From the NCBI RefSeq assembly GCF_000011365.1, contig NC_004463.1, forward strand, positions 2,776,001-2,840,000: a stretch of DNA of 64,000 nt, given 5' to 3'. Positions 28,803 through 37,131 of this stretch are shown one piece after another. Source of the DNA: Bradyrhizobium diazoefficiens USDA 110 (GTDB lineage Bacteria > Pseudomonadota > Alphaproteobacteria > Rhizobiales > Xanthobacteraceae). The stretch's first letter is position 1. Each line of letters opens with the position of its first letter. A program made the position numbers and the translations under genes. Under the pieces are notes generated by a model, which did not search any database, was not told the origin of the DNA, and worked only from the letters and a program-made list of their open reading frames with translations.

Positions 28803-29237
28803 CTATGCCTCAATCAAGCGCGCGGCGGATTGAATGACCTCCTCCAGCCCCCCGGTCAGCTTGATGTCGCCGAGGCTCGCCAGGGCATCGGGGGCGATCC
28901 AGCGGTAGTCGTCGAGCTCGTCGTTCAAAACCGGCTCCCGGGCCGCCCAGCGGGCGGCAAAGGACATGATCAGGTAGTGGCCGGCGCCGGCCGTGGCCGG
29001 CAGCACCTCGCGCCAGCCGGCAAGGCCAATGATCTCGATGGCGAGCCCGGTCTCCTCGTCCACCTCGCGCACCAGGGCCTGGTGCAGCGATTCGCCGAAC
29101 TCGACCCGGCCGCCGGGCAGCGAATAGAACCCCTTGGCGGGCGATCGGGCGCGGCGGGTCAGAAGCACCTTGCCATCACGAAAAATCGCGGCGCTGACCG
29201 CAATCTGGGGATGGGTGGGCTGGACGACCGCAGACAC
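28803..29237 (-). CDS. Nudix hydrolase
   Basis: 144 residues from GTG 29237. Complete Nudix box GRVEFGESLHQALVREVDEE followed by TGL, with REVDEE providing metal ligands. Hydrolyses nucleoside diphosphates linked to another group; the substrate cannot be told. The preceding gene stops 3 bases upstream (29241), so the two are probably co-translated. Confidence 0.87.
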   Translation of the reverse strand: MSAVVQPTHPQIAVSAAIFRDGKVLLTRRARSPAKGFYSLPGGRVEFGESLHQALVREVDEETGLAIEIIGLAGWREVLPATAGAGHYLIMSFAARWAAREPVLNDELDDYRWIAPDALASLGDIKLTGGLEEVIQSAARLIEA

Positions 29238-29240
29238 GGC

Positions 29241-29741
29241 TCAGTTTGCCATGATGGTGTCGACGTCGGCTTCCGCCCCGCCATTGATGATGCCGCCGCA
29301 GGCAGCGATCAGCGGCTTGACCCAGAGGGTGGCCTGCTCGGCCAGGCGGACGCGGGTGGTGTCCTTCTCGACCTCGCGCATGGCCGAGCCGACCGCGGTC
29401 AGAATCGAGGTCATCGTGTCGGTGAGGTGGTCGAACTGGGCGCGCACGTTGGGATCGGCCTTCTCATAGGCTTCGATGGCGAGGTCGCGTGCCTTGAAGT
29501 TCGACGCCGTGAAATGCTCGGCATAGGACAGCGGCGACCAGGTCAGAAAGTCTTCGGCGCATTCCGGCATGTCCGGGACCATTTCGAGCAGCATCACCGC
29601 TTCATTGAAATGGTTGAGATAGTCGGTGGCAAGCCCGGTCCGCGGGTTGATGTTGGCCACGCGCAGCCGTTCGGCCCAGGCCGCTGCCTCGGGGCCCGTC
29701 TGTACATGCGTCCGCGCGGGTTGGGAGGCCATTGAGCTCAT
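29241..29741 (-). CDS. conserved rhizobial protein of unknown function
   Basis: 166 residues from ATG 29741 (a second ATG at 29732 is equally possible). No signal peptide or membrane helix. Sequence is mainly helical with an acidic central part (LLEMVPDMPECAEDFLTW, NVRAQFDHLTDTMTSIL). I do not recognise the family. It is coupled to the Nudix hydrolase downstream. Confidence 0.7.
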   Translation of the reverse strand: MSSMASQPARTHVQTGPEAAAWAERLRVANINPRTGLATDYLNHFNEAVMLLEMVPDMPECAEDFLTWSPLSYAEHFTASNFKARDLAIEAYEKADPNVRAQFDHLTDTMTSILTAVGSAMREVEKDTTRVRLAEQATLWVKPLIAACGGIINGGAEADVDTIMAN

Positions 29742-29804
29742 TCGCCGCAGTGTTAACGTTCGGGGTTAAAAGGACCTGAACGGACCCTATATAGACGCCC
29801 AAGG

Positions 29805-30569
29805 ATGTGTGGACGCTTCGTCATAACTTCGGCCCCCGCGGCTTTGCGGCAACTGTTCGGCTATGTCGAGCAGCCGAATTTCCCGCCCCGGTACAATGTC
29901 GCCCCGACGCAACCGATTCCGGTCGTGCTGGTCGAGAACGGCGCGCGCCATTTCCGCCTGATGCGCTGGGGTCTGCTGCCGGGCTGGGTCAAGGATCCCA
30001 AAGGCTTTACGCTCCTGATCAACGCCCGCTCGGAGACGGTGCTGGAGAAGCCCGCCTTCAAACGCGCGATTCGCCGGCGGCGCGGCCTGATCCCGGCCGA
30101 CGGGTACTACGAATGGAAGGCGGTGGATGGCCGCAAGCAGCCGTTCTTCATCCATCGGGCCGACGGCGCGCCGCTCGGCTTTGCCGCGGTGTTCGAGACC
30201 TGGGCCGGGCCGAACGGCGAGGAGCTCGACACGGTCGCGATCGTCACGGCGGCGGCGGGCGAGGACCTCGCCGCGCTGCATGACCGCGTGCCCGTGACCA
30301 TCAGCCCGCGTGATTTCGAGCGCTGGCTCGACGTTCGCGGCGACGAGGTTGACGCGATCCTGCCGCTGATGATCGCCCCGCGCATCGGCGAATTCGCCTG
30401 GCACCCGGTCTCCACCCGCGTCAATCGCGTCGCCAATGACGACGAGCAACTGCTCTTGCCGATCAGCGCGGAGGAGATGGAGGCGGAGCTGGAGGCGTCG
30501 AAGCCGAAGAGGGTCGCGCGGAAGGCGGCGGCCGCGTCATCCGATGACGGGCAGGGGTCGTTGTTTTAG
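29805..30569 (+). CDS. SOS response-associated peptidase family protein (SRAP, YedK/HMCES-like)
   Basis: 254 residues. SRAP proteins form a covalent thiazolidine link with abasic sites in single-stranded DNA through Cys2. Here Cys2 follows the initiator Met (MCGRFVI), Asn73 lies in LINARSETV, Glu103 in DGYYEWK and His159 in ALHDRVPV; together these are the expected active-site residues. Length is near the family norm, with an extra Lys/Ala-rich tail. A role in protecting abasic sites is inferred from the family. Confidence 0.92.
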   Translation: MCGRFVITSAPAALRQLFGYVEQPNFPPRYNVAPTQPIPVVLVENGARHFRLMRWGLLPGWVKDPKGFTLLINARSETVLEKPAFKRAIRRRRGLIPADGYYEWKAVDGRKQPFFIHRADGAPLGFAAVFETWAGPNGEELDTVAIVTAAAGEDLAALHDRVPVTISPRDFERWLDVRGDEVDAILPLMIAPRIGEFAWHPVSTRVNRVANDDEQLLLPISAEEMEAELEASKPKRVARKAAAASSDDGQGSLF

Positions 30570-30593
30570 CCAAGCTGGCGCCATTCACTCCGT

Positions 30594-30633
30594 TGTCGTC
30601 CCGGATTTGCGCTGACGCTTGTCCGGGACGACA
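30594..30633. repeat. short palindrome between convergent genes
   Basis: TGTCGTCCCGGA (30594-30605) and TCCGGGACGACA (30622-30633) form a perfect 12-bp stem with a 16-base loop. Sits between the SRAP gene and the convergent CoA transferase, so it could terminate either. Related in sequence to the ends of the family B repeat. Confidence 0.75.
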
Positions 30634-30654
30634 GCGGAGTTTTTTGCTGGAGAG

Positions 30655-31848
30655 TCACACAATCTCCCGCGCCCGCAACGCCGCGATCTCCGCCGCATCG
30701 AAGCCCAGCTCCTCGAGCACCGCGTCGGTATCCGCGCCCAGCTCCGGCGCCATCCGGTCCAGCTTGCCGCCGCCATGCGCGAGCCTGAATCCGCTGCCGG
30801 CAAAACGCAGGCGACCATAGGGCGTATCCAGCTCCTGGATCGCACCGCGTGCCTTCACTTGCGGATGATCGATCACTTCCTCGACCTTCCAGATGCTGGC
30901 GCAGGGCGCGCCGGCATCTTCCAGAATCGTCTCCCACTCGCGCGCCGGCTTTTTCGCGAGCGCCTCTTCGATGATGGCGCGCAGGGCCGGCTCGTTCTCG
31001 TTGCGCGCGAACCAGTCGGCGAAGCGCGGATCGGACAGCGTATCCTCGCGGCCGAGCGTGCTCATCAGCGCGCGGTACTGTTTCTCGTTGTTGACGGCGA
31101 GCAGGATGTGGCCGTCGCCGCATTTGAACAAATTCGCGGTGGTCCGGCGGCTCACCGCCTGGTTGCCCGAGAGCTGCTGGCGATGGCCGGCGACCGACCA
31201 GTCCGCGATCTGCCCGGAGAGAAACGCCAGCGTCGCTTCCAGCATCGAGACGTCGATGAGCTGCCCCTTGCCGGTGCGGTCGCGCTGGTATAGCGCGCTC
31301 GACACGCCGAACGCGGCCGTGGCGCCCGAGAGCACGTCGCAGACCGCAAAGCCCGCGCGCGTCGGCCCCGTTTCAGGGTGGCCGGTGATCGCCATGATGC
31401 CTGACAGCGCCTGCATCTTGCCGTCATAGCCGGGCCGCAGGCGGTCCGGGCCGGTCTGGCCGAAGCCTGAGACGGCGCAATAGATCAGCTTTGGATTGAT
31501 CGCGGACAGCGCCTCATAGCCGATGCCGAGCTTGTCCATCACGCCCGGCCGGAAATTCTCCATGACGACGTCGACCTGGGCGGCAAGCTTCTTCACGATG
31601 GCGATTGCATCGGGCTTCTGCAAATCGAGCGTCAGGCTGCGCTTGTTGCCGTTGATGGCCTGGAACGCCGGCGCGAGCCCGCGCTCGGCCCATTCGCGGC
31701 TGAGCGGCGTGCGGCGCATGTCCTCGCCCTCGCGCCGCTCGACCTTGATGACGTCAGCCCCCAGCAGCGCGAGCTGGTAGCTCGCATAGGGGCCGGCCAG
31801 CACTTGCGTGAAATCCAGGATCTTCACGCCCTCGAACGGTCGCGTCAC
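30655..31848 (-). CDS. CaiB/BaiF family CoA transferase
   Basis: 397 residues from GTG 31848 with GGAGAG about 5 bases upstream. Class III CoA transferase: PFEGVKILDFTQVLAGPYAS at the N-terminus, GADVIKVERREGEDMRR, NKRSLTLDLQKPD, ENFRPGVMDKLG and YDGKMQALSGIMAITGHPE. It moves CoA between carboxylic acids; donor and acceptor are not predictable. Oriented like the downstream-transcribed GrdB-like gene that precedes it (gap 36 bases), so the two may form a catabolic unit. Confidence 0.9.
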   Translation of the reverse strand: MTRPFEGVKILDFTQVLAGPYASYQLALLGADVIKVERREGEDMRRTPLSREWAERGLAPAFQAINGNKRSLTLDLQKPDAIAIVKKLAAQVDVVMENFRPGVMDKLGIGYEALSAINPKLIYCAVSGFGQTGPDRLRPGYDGKMQALSGIMAITGHPETGPTRAGFAVCDVLSGATAAFGVSSALYQRDRTGKGQLIDVSMLEATLAFLSGQIADWSVAGHRQQLSGNQAVSRRTTANLFKCGDGHILLAVNNEKQYRALMSTLGREDTLSDPRFADWFARNENEPALRAIIEEALAKKPAREWETILEDAGAPCASIWKVEEVIDHPQVKARGAIQELDTPYGRLRFAGSGFRLAHGGGKLDRMAPELGADTDAVLEELGFDAAEIAALRAREIV

Positions 31849-31884
31849 GTCGCTCTCCCTTTTTGTTTTGGTTGCCGGAGGACG

Positions 31885-32814
31885 TCAGGCGGCGCGGTTG
31901 CCGCGCGCGATCTCCTTCTGCTTGTCGAATTCGGCGCGGCGGCGCGCCAGCTCTTCAGGCGAGAGCTGCGCGACATTGTTGTAGTCGAGCTTCCAGGAGG
32001 CGTCCTCGCTCCAGCGCAGCGGCGACTGCATCGTCGTCTGCGGACCGCTCGCGGTCTCGAGCAGCCTGAGTGCGAGCTCGAGCGTTTGCGCCTGCGAGGT
32101 GACGTCGTGCGGCTTGCCGGCGGAATTGCCGAGCGGGAAGTCGGAGAACAGGAAGCGCGGCACGGCGGCGTGCTCGATGATGTCCTTGGCGCAGCCCATG
32201 ATCACGGTCGGAATGCCGTTCCGCTCCAGATGCCGCGCCACCAGCGCGGTGGTCTGGTGGCAGACCGGGCAGTTCGGCACCAGCACCGCGACATCGACCT
32301 TGTCGGCAAGGCAGCGCGCCAGAATCTCCGGCGCGTCGGTGTCGAGGGTGACGCGATGGCTGCGGTTGGTCGGCGCGCCGAAGAAGCGCGGAGCCACTTC
32401 GCCGATCCGGCCCGCGGCGGATGCCTTCAACAGCTGCGGCAGCGGAAACCAGGTGCCGCTGTCGGTCGCCGAGGTGTGCTTGCGGTCGTAGCCGATGTGC
32501 GAGATGCGCAAATCGTGCGCTTTCGACGTGTCGCCGTCATAGACCTGGTAGAATTTCGCGCTGCCATTGTACGCTGCGCCCGGCCCCTGGTCGCCCTTGG
32601 CGGGATCGTACGGCGCAGCCGTGGTGATGATGGTGACGCGCGATTGTGAAAGCGGTTTCTTCAGCGGCTGGAACGGCGCCTCGACATGATGTGCCCAGCG
32701 GTACGGCGTGGTGTAGCCGATCGCCGCGTAATAGTCGCGGGTGCGCTGCATGTAGGGGACGGGGGAGTCGTAGTCGGGCGCAAAGCCGAATTCGTCGTCG
32801 CGCGAAGCGGACAT
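31885..32814 (-). CDS. glycine/betaine/sarcosine reductase B (GrdB)-like protein, aerobic-type
   Basis: 309 residues from ATG 32814 with GGAG 9 bases upstream. Resembles the GrdB-type subunit of clostridial glycine/sarcosine/betaine reductases: AVLVPNCPVCHQTTALVARH with a Cys182-x-x-Cys185 pair, a spot where reductase proteins can carry selenocysteine or a redox Cys, followed by GIPTVIMGCAKDI. No in-frame TGA is seen. Function in an aerobic rhizobium is unknown, and the pairing with a CoA transferase suggests a carboxylate-modifying pathway. Weakly supported. Confidence 0.62.
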   Translation of the reverse strand: MSASRDDEFGFAPDYDSPVPYMQRTRDYYAAIGYTTPYRWAHHVEAPFQPLKKPLSQSRVTIITTAAPYDPAKGDQGPGAAYNGSAKFYQVYDGDTSKAHDLRISHIGYDRKHTSATDSGTWFPLPQLLKASAAGRIGEVAPRFFGAPTNRSHRVTLDTDAPEILARCLADKVDVAVLVPNCPVCHQTTALVARHLERNGIPTVIMGCAKDIIEHAAVPRFLFSDFPLGNSAGKPHDVTSQAQTLELALRLLETASGPQTTMQSPLRWSEDASWKLDYNNVAQLSPEELARRRAEFDKQKEIARGNRAA

Positions 32815-32936
32815 GGGCGCGTCTCCTGGTTCTTGTTGAGAGCCAGACTAGAGATAGTCGGCTGTGAGCTCAACAGGGGGAGGGGCGGCGCAGGCCAGAA
32901 TTGCTTGCCGCGATGGCTCGCAGCGCGGCAGGTGCG

Positions 32937-33095
32937 CTCCCTCGCCCCGCTTGCGGGGCCGCGACGAGCTCCGCTCGCGCTCGGAGGGTTGGGGTGAGGG
33001 GGAGCCTCCGCGAGGATGGTGAGAGTTGGATTCGCGGAGGCTCCCCCTCACCCGATCGCTTCGCGATCGACCTCTCCCCGCAAGCGGGGCGAGGT
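32937..33095. repeat. palindromic intergenic repeat, family A, copy 3
   Basis: Arms CTCGCCCCGCTTGCGGGG and CCCCGCAAGCGGGGCGAG, with an inner hairpin CGAGCTCCGCTCGCGCTCG and GGGTTGGGGTGAGGGGGAG matched later by CTCCCCCTCACCC. Longest of the three copies. Confidence 0.85.
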
Positions 33096-33106
33096 GAAGA
33101 CAGCAC

Positions 33107-33688
33107 CTACCTGAACAGATGCAGCGCCGTATATTGCAGCAGCATGATCGCCTTGGCGTCGATGATCCGTCCGTCGGCGATCATCGCCAGCGCTTCGTCG
33201 ATGCCAAGCTCCAGCACCTCGATGTCCTCGCCCTCGTGCTCGAGGCCCCCGCCGTCGCTGACGCGCATCTCCGGTTCGTATTCGGCGACGAAGAAGTGCA
33301 GCTTCTCGGTCACCGCGCCCGGGCTCATGAAAGCCTCGAACACCTTGTGGACGTGGTGCAGGCGATAGCCGGTTTCCTCCTCGGCCTCGGCGCGGATGCG
33401 CACCTCGGGAGAGGCATCGTCCAGTACGCCGGCCGCGGCCTCGATCAGGAGATCGTCGTAGCCGCGGATGAACACCGGCAGGCGGAACTGGCGCACCAGG
33501 ATCACGGTGCGCCGCGCGCGATTGTAGGGCAGCACGGCGGCGGCGTTGTCGCGCTCATAGGTTTCCCGGTGCTGCGTCTGCCACTCGCCGTTGGCGCGCC
33601 GGTACTCGAACGTCGTGCTCTTCAGGGGAGTCCAGTTATCCGAGAGCACGCGAACGTCCTTGATGCGGACGCGGTCGGAAATGGTCAT
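33107..33688 (-). CDS. nudK: Nudix hydrolase, GDP-mannose/ADP-sugar pyrophosphatase-like (NudK)
   Basis: 193 residues. ADP-ribose/GDP-mannose pyrophosphatase branch of Nudix enzymes: AAVLPYNRARRTVILVRQFR, IEAAAGVLDD, then a Nudix box ending AEEETGYRL, and the SPGAVTEKLHFFVAEY and GEDIEVLELG segments typical of NudK. Splits a nucleotide-sugar into nucleoside monophosphate and sugar phosphate. GDP-mannose as substrate is inferred from overall similarity to NudK. Confidence 0.83.
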   Translation of the reverse strand: MTISDRVRIKDVRVLSDNWTPLKSTTFEYRRANGEWQTQHRETYERDNAAAVLPYNRARRTVILVRQFRLPVFIRGYDDLLIEAAAGVLDDASPEVRIRAEAEEETGYRLHHVHKVFEAFMSPGAVTEKLHFFVAEYEPEMRVSDGGGLEHEGEDIEVLELGIDEALAMIADGRIIDAKAIMLLQYTALHLFR

Positions 33689-33704
33689 GGCTGTTTTCCG
33701 GGAG

Positions 33705-34145
33705 CTAGGGAGTCGAAGCGCGGCCGTCGAGCCACTTCTGGAACATCAACGAGGTGGATTCCTCGAAGCCCAGCGACTGGTAGAACGCGTTGGCCTGCGC
33801 GTTCTCGCGGCGGACCAGGAGCTGGAGCTTGGCGATGCCGGCCTGGCGCAGCCAGTCCTCGGCCGCCGCCATAATCGCCCGGCCAAAACCGCGCTTGCGG
33901 CCATCGGGGTCGACGGCGACGTAATAGACCCAGCCGCGGTGGCCGTCATGGCCGACCATCACGGTGGCGACGATCGCGCCGGACTCACGGCCGATCAGCA
34001 CGGTCGAGTTGTCGCGCCGCCGCGCCAGCGCGATGTCGGCATGCGGGTCGTTCCAGGGCCGCGTCAGGCCGCAGCGCTGCCACAGCGCGACGACCGGCTC
34101 GACGTCGGCGTCGCTGACCGCATCGATCGTAAGTGAGACGCTCAC
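33705..34145 (-). CDS. GNAT acetyltransferase, YpeA-like
   Basis: 146 residues from GTG 34145; GTGA overlaps the stop of the FAD oxidase gene by 4 bases. The frame continues upstream to 35219, but that part is antisense-type shadow of the oxidase. TRPWNDPHADIALAR and TVMVGHDGHRGWVYYVAVDP match E. coli YpeA closely, followed by the acetyl-CoA loop RKRGFGRAIM. Substrate unknown. Confidence 0.85.
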   Translation of the reverse strand: MSVSLTIDAVSDADVEPVVALWQRCGLTRPWNDPHADIALARRRDNSTVLIGRESGAIVATVMVGHDGHRGWVYYVAVDPDGRKRGFGRAIMAAAEDWLRQAGIAKLQLLVRRENAQANAFYQSLGFEESTSLMFQKWLDGRASTP

Positions 34146-35569
34146 AGCACCTTCCCCGGATTCATGATGCCGAGCGGGTCGAGCATTGCCTTGATGGCGC
34201 GCATCAGCTCGATCGCGGTCTTGTCCTTCACCTCGGGCAGCTCGTCGCGCTTGAGCACGCCGATGCCGTGCTCGGCCGAGATCGAGCCGCCCATGCGCAG
34301 CACGATCTCGAACACCACCGCGTTCATCTCGTGCCAGCGCGCCAGGTAGTCCGCGGTGTCGGCGCCGATCGGCTGGCTGATATTGTAGTGCAGGTTGCCG
34401 TCGCCGAGATGGCCGAACGGCACCGGCCGCGCGCCGGGGATCAGCTTCACCACGGCGGCATTGGCTTCGTCGATGAAGGCGGGCACGGCGGCGACGGGCA
34501 CCGAGATGTCGTGCTTGATCGAGCCGCCCTCCGGCTTCTGCGCCGACGACATCTCCTCCCGCAGCTTCCAGAAGCCGTTGCGCTGGCTGAGGTTGGCCGC
34601 GATCACGGCGTCGTCGACGATCCCCTCCTCCATCGCGCGGGTCAGGATCGTTTCCAGCGGCGTGCGGGCATCGTCGCCCGGCGAAGACAATTCCATCAGC
34701 ACGTACCAGGGATGCTTCTCTGCAAGCGGATCGCGCACGTCGATGCCGTGGCGGACCGAGAAGTCGACCGCCATCTCCGACAGCAGCTCGAAGCTCGTCA
34801 GCGCATTGGCGGCTTCGCCCTGCGCGATCGTCAGCAGCTTGAGCGCCGCGGCCGGCGACTTCAGCCCGACGAAGGCGGTCTCGACCGCCCGCGGCTTCGG
34901 AAACAGCTTCAGCGTCGCCGCCGTGATGATGCCGAGCGTGCCTTCCGCACCGATGAAGAGGTTGTGCAGATTGTAGCCGGTGTTGTCCTTCTTCAGCTTC
35001 GACAGCACGTTGAGCACGCGCCCGTCCGCGAGCACGACCTCCAGCCCCAGCGCCATCTCGCGCGCGACGCCATAGGCGAGCGCGGCGGTCCCGCCGGCAT
35101 TGGTCGAGAGATTGCCGCCGATGGTGCAGCTTCCTTCCGCGCCGAGCGAGAGCGGAAACAGTCGGTCCACGTCGGATGCCTTCTGCTGCGCGATCTGCAG
35201 CACCACGCCGGCCTCGCAAGTCATGGTGTTGGAGGCGGTATCGACCTCGCGGATCTTGTCCAGCCGACGCAGCGACACCACGACCTCGCCATTGTGCGGG
35301 GTCTGGCCGCCGACGAGCCCGGTGTTGCCGCCCTGCGGCACCAGCGCGATTCTGTGCGCGGAGGCGAGCTTGCAGATTTCGGAGACTTCAGCGGTCGAGC
35401 CCGGACGCAGCACCAGCGGCGAGCGGCCGTGGAACAGATTGCGCTCCTCGGTGACATAGGCCTCGATGTCGGCCGCATCCGTGATCGCGTGGCGCTCGCC
35501 GACGATCTTGCGGAATTGCTCGATCAGCTCGGGCGCAAGCGGAGGAGTGGCAGGCTTGTTGATGTTCAT
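34142..35569 (-). CDS. FAD-binding oxidase of the GlcD/D-lactate dehydrogenase type
   Basis: 475 residues. Vanillyl-alcohol oxidase-type FAD domain (LVPQGGNTGLVGGQTPH, LGAEGSCTIGGNLSTNAGGT, GAEGTLGIITAATLKLFP) and C-terminal FAD-oxidase domain ending SAEHGIGVLKRDELP. Members oxidise 2-hydroxy acids such as glycolate, D-lactate or D-2-hydroxyglutarate. No glcE/glcF partners were seen here, so a single-subunit D-2-hydroxyacid dehydrogenase is more likely than a glycolate oxidase subunit. Translationally coupled to the GNAT gene. Confidence 0.88.
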   Translation of the reverse strand: MNINKPATPPLAPELIEQFRKIVGERHAITDAADIEAYVTEERNLFHGRSPLVLRPGSTAEVSEICKLASAHRIALVPQGGNTGLVGGQTPHNGEVVVSLRRLDKIREVDTASNTMTCEAGVVLQIAQQKASDVDRLFPLSLGAEGSCTIGGNLSTNAGGTAALAYGVAREMALGLEVVLADGRVLNVLSKLKKDNTGYNLHNLFIGAEGTLGIITAATLKLFPKPRAVETAFVGLKSPAAALKLLTIAQGEAANALTSFELLSEMAVDFSVRHGIDVRDPLAEKHPWYVLMELSSPGDDARTPLETILTRAMEEGIVDDAVIAANLSQRNGFWKLREEMSSAQKPEGGSIKHDISVPVAAVPAFIDEANAAVVKLIPGARPVPFGHLGDGNLHYNISQPIGADTADYLARWHEMNAVVFEIVLRMGGSISAEHGIGVLKRDELPEVKDKTAIELMRAIKAMLDPLGIMNPGKVL

Positions 35570-35668
35570 TGTCTCGTCTCTACTTCGCTCTTATCTCTTG
35601 CACATGATCTTATCGGAAAACCGCTACACGCTTTGCGCTAACGCGGCCCTTCGGGTCCGGATCATGCG

Positions 35669-36658
35669 CTATCTCGCCACCGCAGCCCGGCGCAGCCGGT
35701 CATTGATCGCTTCGCCCAGATCGTCTTCGGGAATCGTCATCACCGCGATCGCCCGTGGCCCCTTCGCATCGAGGGCGCGAAGATAGCCGAACAGGTTGGC
35801 GGCGGCTTCATCGAGATCAGCGGTGGGCGACAAATTCATGACGGCCGCTGCGGCGTCAAGGCCGGGCAGGCGTGAAGGCCCGAACGCCAGCAGCGCCTCG
35901 CCCGGCGCCACCTCGCGCGCATTGAGCCGCACATTGGCGCGCGGCGCGTAATGCGAGGCCAGCATGCCCGGCGCCAGCGGCTGGCTGTCGTCGCTCCCGG
36001 CCTCGGCCGGCGGCCGCGCCAGGGCTGCGCCGAGCACGGCCTCGATCCGCTCGCGCGACAGTCCGCCGGGCCGGAGCAGCATCGGCGCGTTGAGGCAGCC
36101 GACAATGGTGGATTCGACGCCAACCGCGACCGGCCCGCCGTCGACGATCAGGTCGATTCGCCCGGAAAGGTCGCTCTCGACATGGGCGGCCAGCGTCGGC
36201 GAGACGTGGCCGGAGATATTGGCGGACGGCGCCACCACGGCCCCGCCAAAGGCGCGCAGGATCGCCTGCGCCACCGGGTGGGCGGGAATCCGGATCGCGA
36301 CGGTGTCGAGGCCCGCGGTGGCGAGATCCGCCACCGGGCAGCCGTCCGTCTTCGGCACCACCAGCGTCAGCGGCCCCGGCCAGAACGCCTCCGCCAGCTT
36401 CAAGGCGCGCGCGTCGAACCGGCCAATGGCCTGCGCGGCGGTAATGTCGGCGACATGGGCGATCAGCGGATTGAAGGCCGGCCGCCCCTTGGCGGCATAG
36501 AGATGGGCGATCGCGGTGGCATTGGCGGCGTCCGCGCCGAGCCCGTAGACCGTCTCGGTCGCAAACGCGACCAGCCCCCCGGCGGCCAGCGTCCGGGCGG
36601 CGGCCCTGGCGGCGGCATCGCCAGCCGGTAAAATCAGCGTTTCAAGACCCGTTTTCAC
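35669..36658 (-). CDS. tsaC: L-threonylcarbamoyladenylate synthase (TsaC/Sua5)
   Basis: 329 residues from GTG 36658. The open frame continues to 36754, but there it crosses the tRNA-Pro gene, so a later start is needed. YrdC domain: GGLVAFATETVYGLGADA, AKGRPAFNPLIAHV, FWPGPLTLVV, VAIRIPAHPVAQAIL, APSANISG; then a C-terminal Sua5 domain (LAPGMLASHYAP). Makes threonylcarbamoyl-AMP from threonine, bicarbonate and ATP for the t6A modification of ANN-decoding tRNAs. Sua5-type length. Confidence 0.93.
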   Translation of the reverse strand: MKTGLETLILPAGDAAARAAARTLAAGGLVAFATETVYGLGADAANATAIAHLYAAKGRPAFNPLIAHVADITAAQAIGRFDARALKLAEAFWPGPLTLVVPKTDGCPVADLATAGLDTVAIRIPAHPVAQAILRAFGGAVVAPSANISGHVSPTLAAHVESDLSGRIDLIVDGGPVAVGVESTIVGCLNAPMLLRPGGLSRERIEAVLGAALARPPAEAGSDDSQPLAPGMLASHYAPRANVRLNAREVAPGEALLAFGPSRLPGLDAAAAVMNLSPTADLDEAAANLFGYLRALDAKGPRAIAVMTIPEDDLGEAINDRLRRAAVAR

Positions 36659-36726
36659 AGGGATAAAATTCCTCAACTCGGCCGCTTGCGGTGCGCCAAA
36701 CCCGACGCTATAAGCCGACCTCTTGT

Positions 36727-36803
36727 CGGAGTGTGGCTCAGCCCGGTAGAGCACTGCGTTCGGGACGCAGGGGTCGCAGGTTCGAATCCTGCCACTCCGA
36801 CCA
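36727..36803 (+). tRNA. tRNA-Pro (anticodon CGG)
   Basis: 77-base cloverleaf: acceptor stem CGGAGTG with CACTCCG, discriminator A and encoded CCA (36801-36803). Anticodon arm CTGCG-TTCGGGA-CGCAG gives anticodon CGG at 36761-36763, proline. T arm GCAGG-TTCGAAT-CCTGC is normal. An AT-richer cassette begins right after the 3' end. Confidence 0.97.
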
Positions 36804-37131
36804 TTCTTTCAAAAGTTACCGTTTTCCAGAGGCTTGGCGGACCGGCCGCCGGCGCCTCGGGAGCGCCTTTTTGCAACGATTTTCGGGGCGGGTCCACGGC
36901 CGATTTGGCCCAAGCAGGGCCGTCTGTGCGCGCGGCATGGCTCGCAAAGCTCGTCCCGCCGGCCAGCGCCTTGATGGCGTGAAGCGCGTCGCAAGGTTCA
37001 CGAACGCGAATGGTGTCGTTGGAGCAGGATTCGCTCCGGCTTCTTCGGCTGCCGAAAAGTTCAACTTAAGCTGGCATTCATTTTGTAATACACATTACGC
37101 ATTGTTTTTTTTCTTCTTAAGGCATTGCGCC
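36804..37131. other. AT-richer leader between tRNA-Pro and the unknown-gene cassette
   Basis: 328 bases without a convincing gene. The last 100 bases fall clearly below the local GC level, with a run of eight T at about 37105-37112 and ATTCATTTTGTAATACACATT, which contrasts with the 65 % GC surroundings. Probably holds the promoter of the cassette. No second copy of the tRNA 3' end was found here. Confidence 0.6.

Noticed and set aside
31885..32814. Selenoprotein with in-frame TGA in the GrdB-like gene
   Set aside because: The frame is continuous and uses ordinary Cys codons at the CPVC site.
34146..35219. Upstream extension of the GNAT frame
   Set aside because: Lies within the FAD oxidase gene in another frame; the coupled GTG at 34145 gives the normal family length.
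36691..37131. Extension of the first cassette protein through tRNA-Pro
   Set aside because: The tRNA is certain and the codons upstream of ATG 37132 do not look coding.
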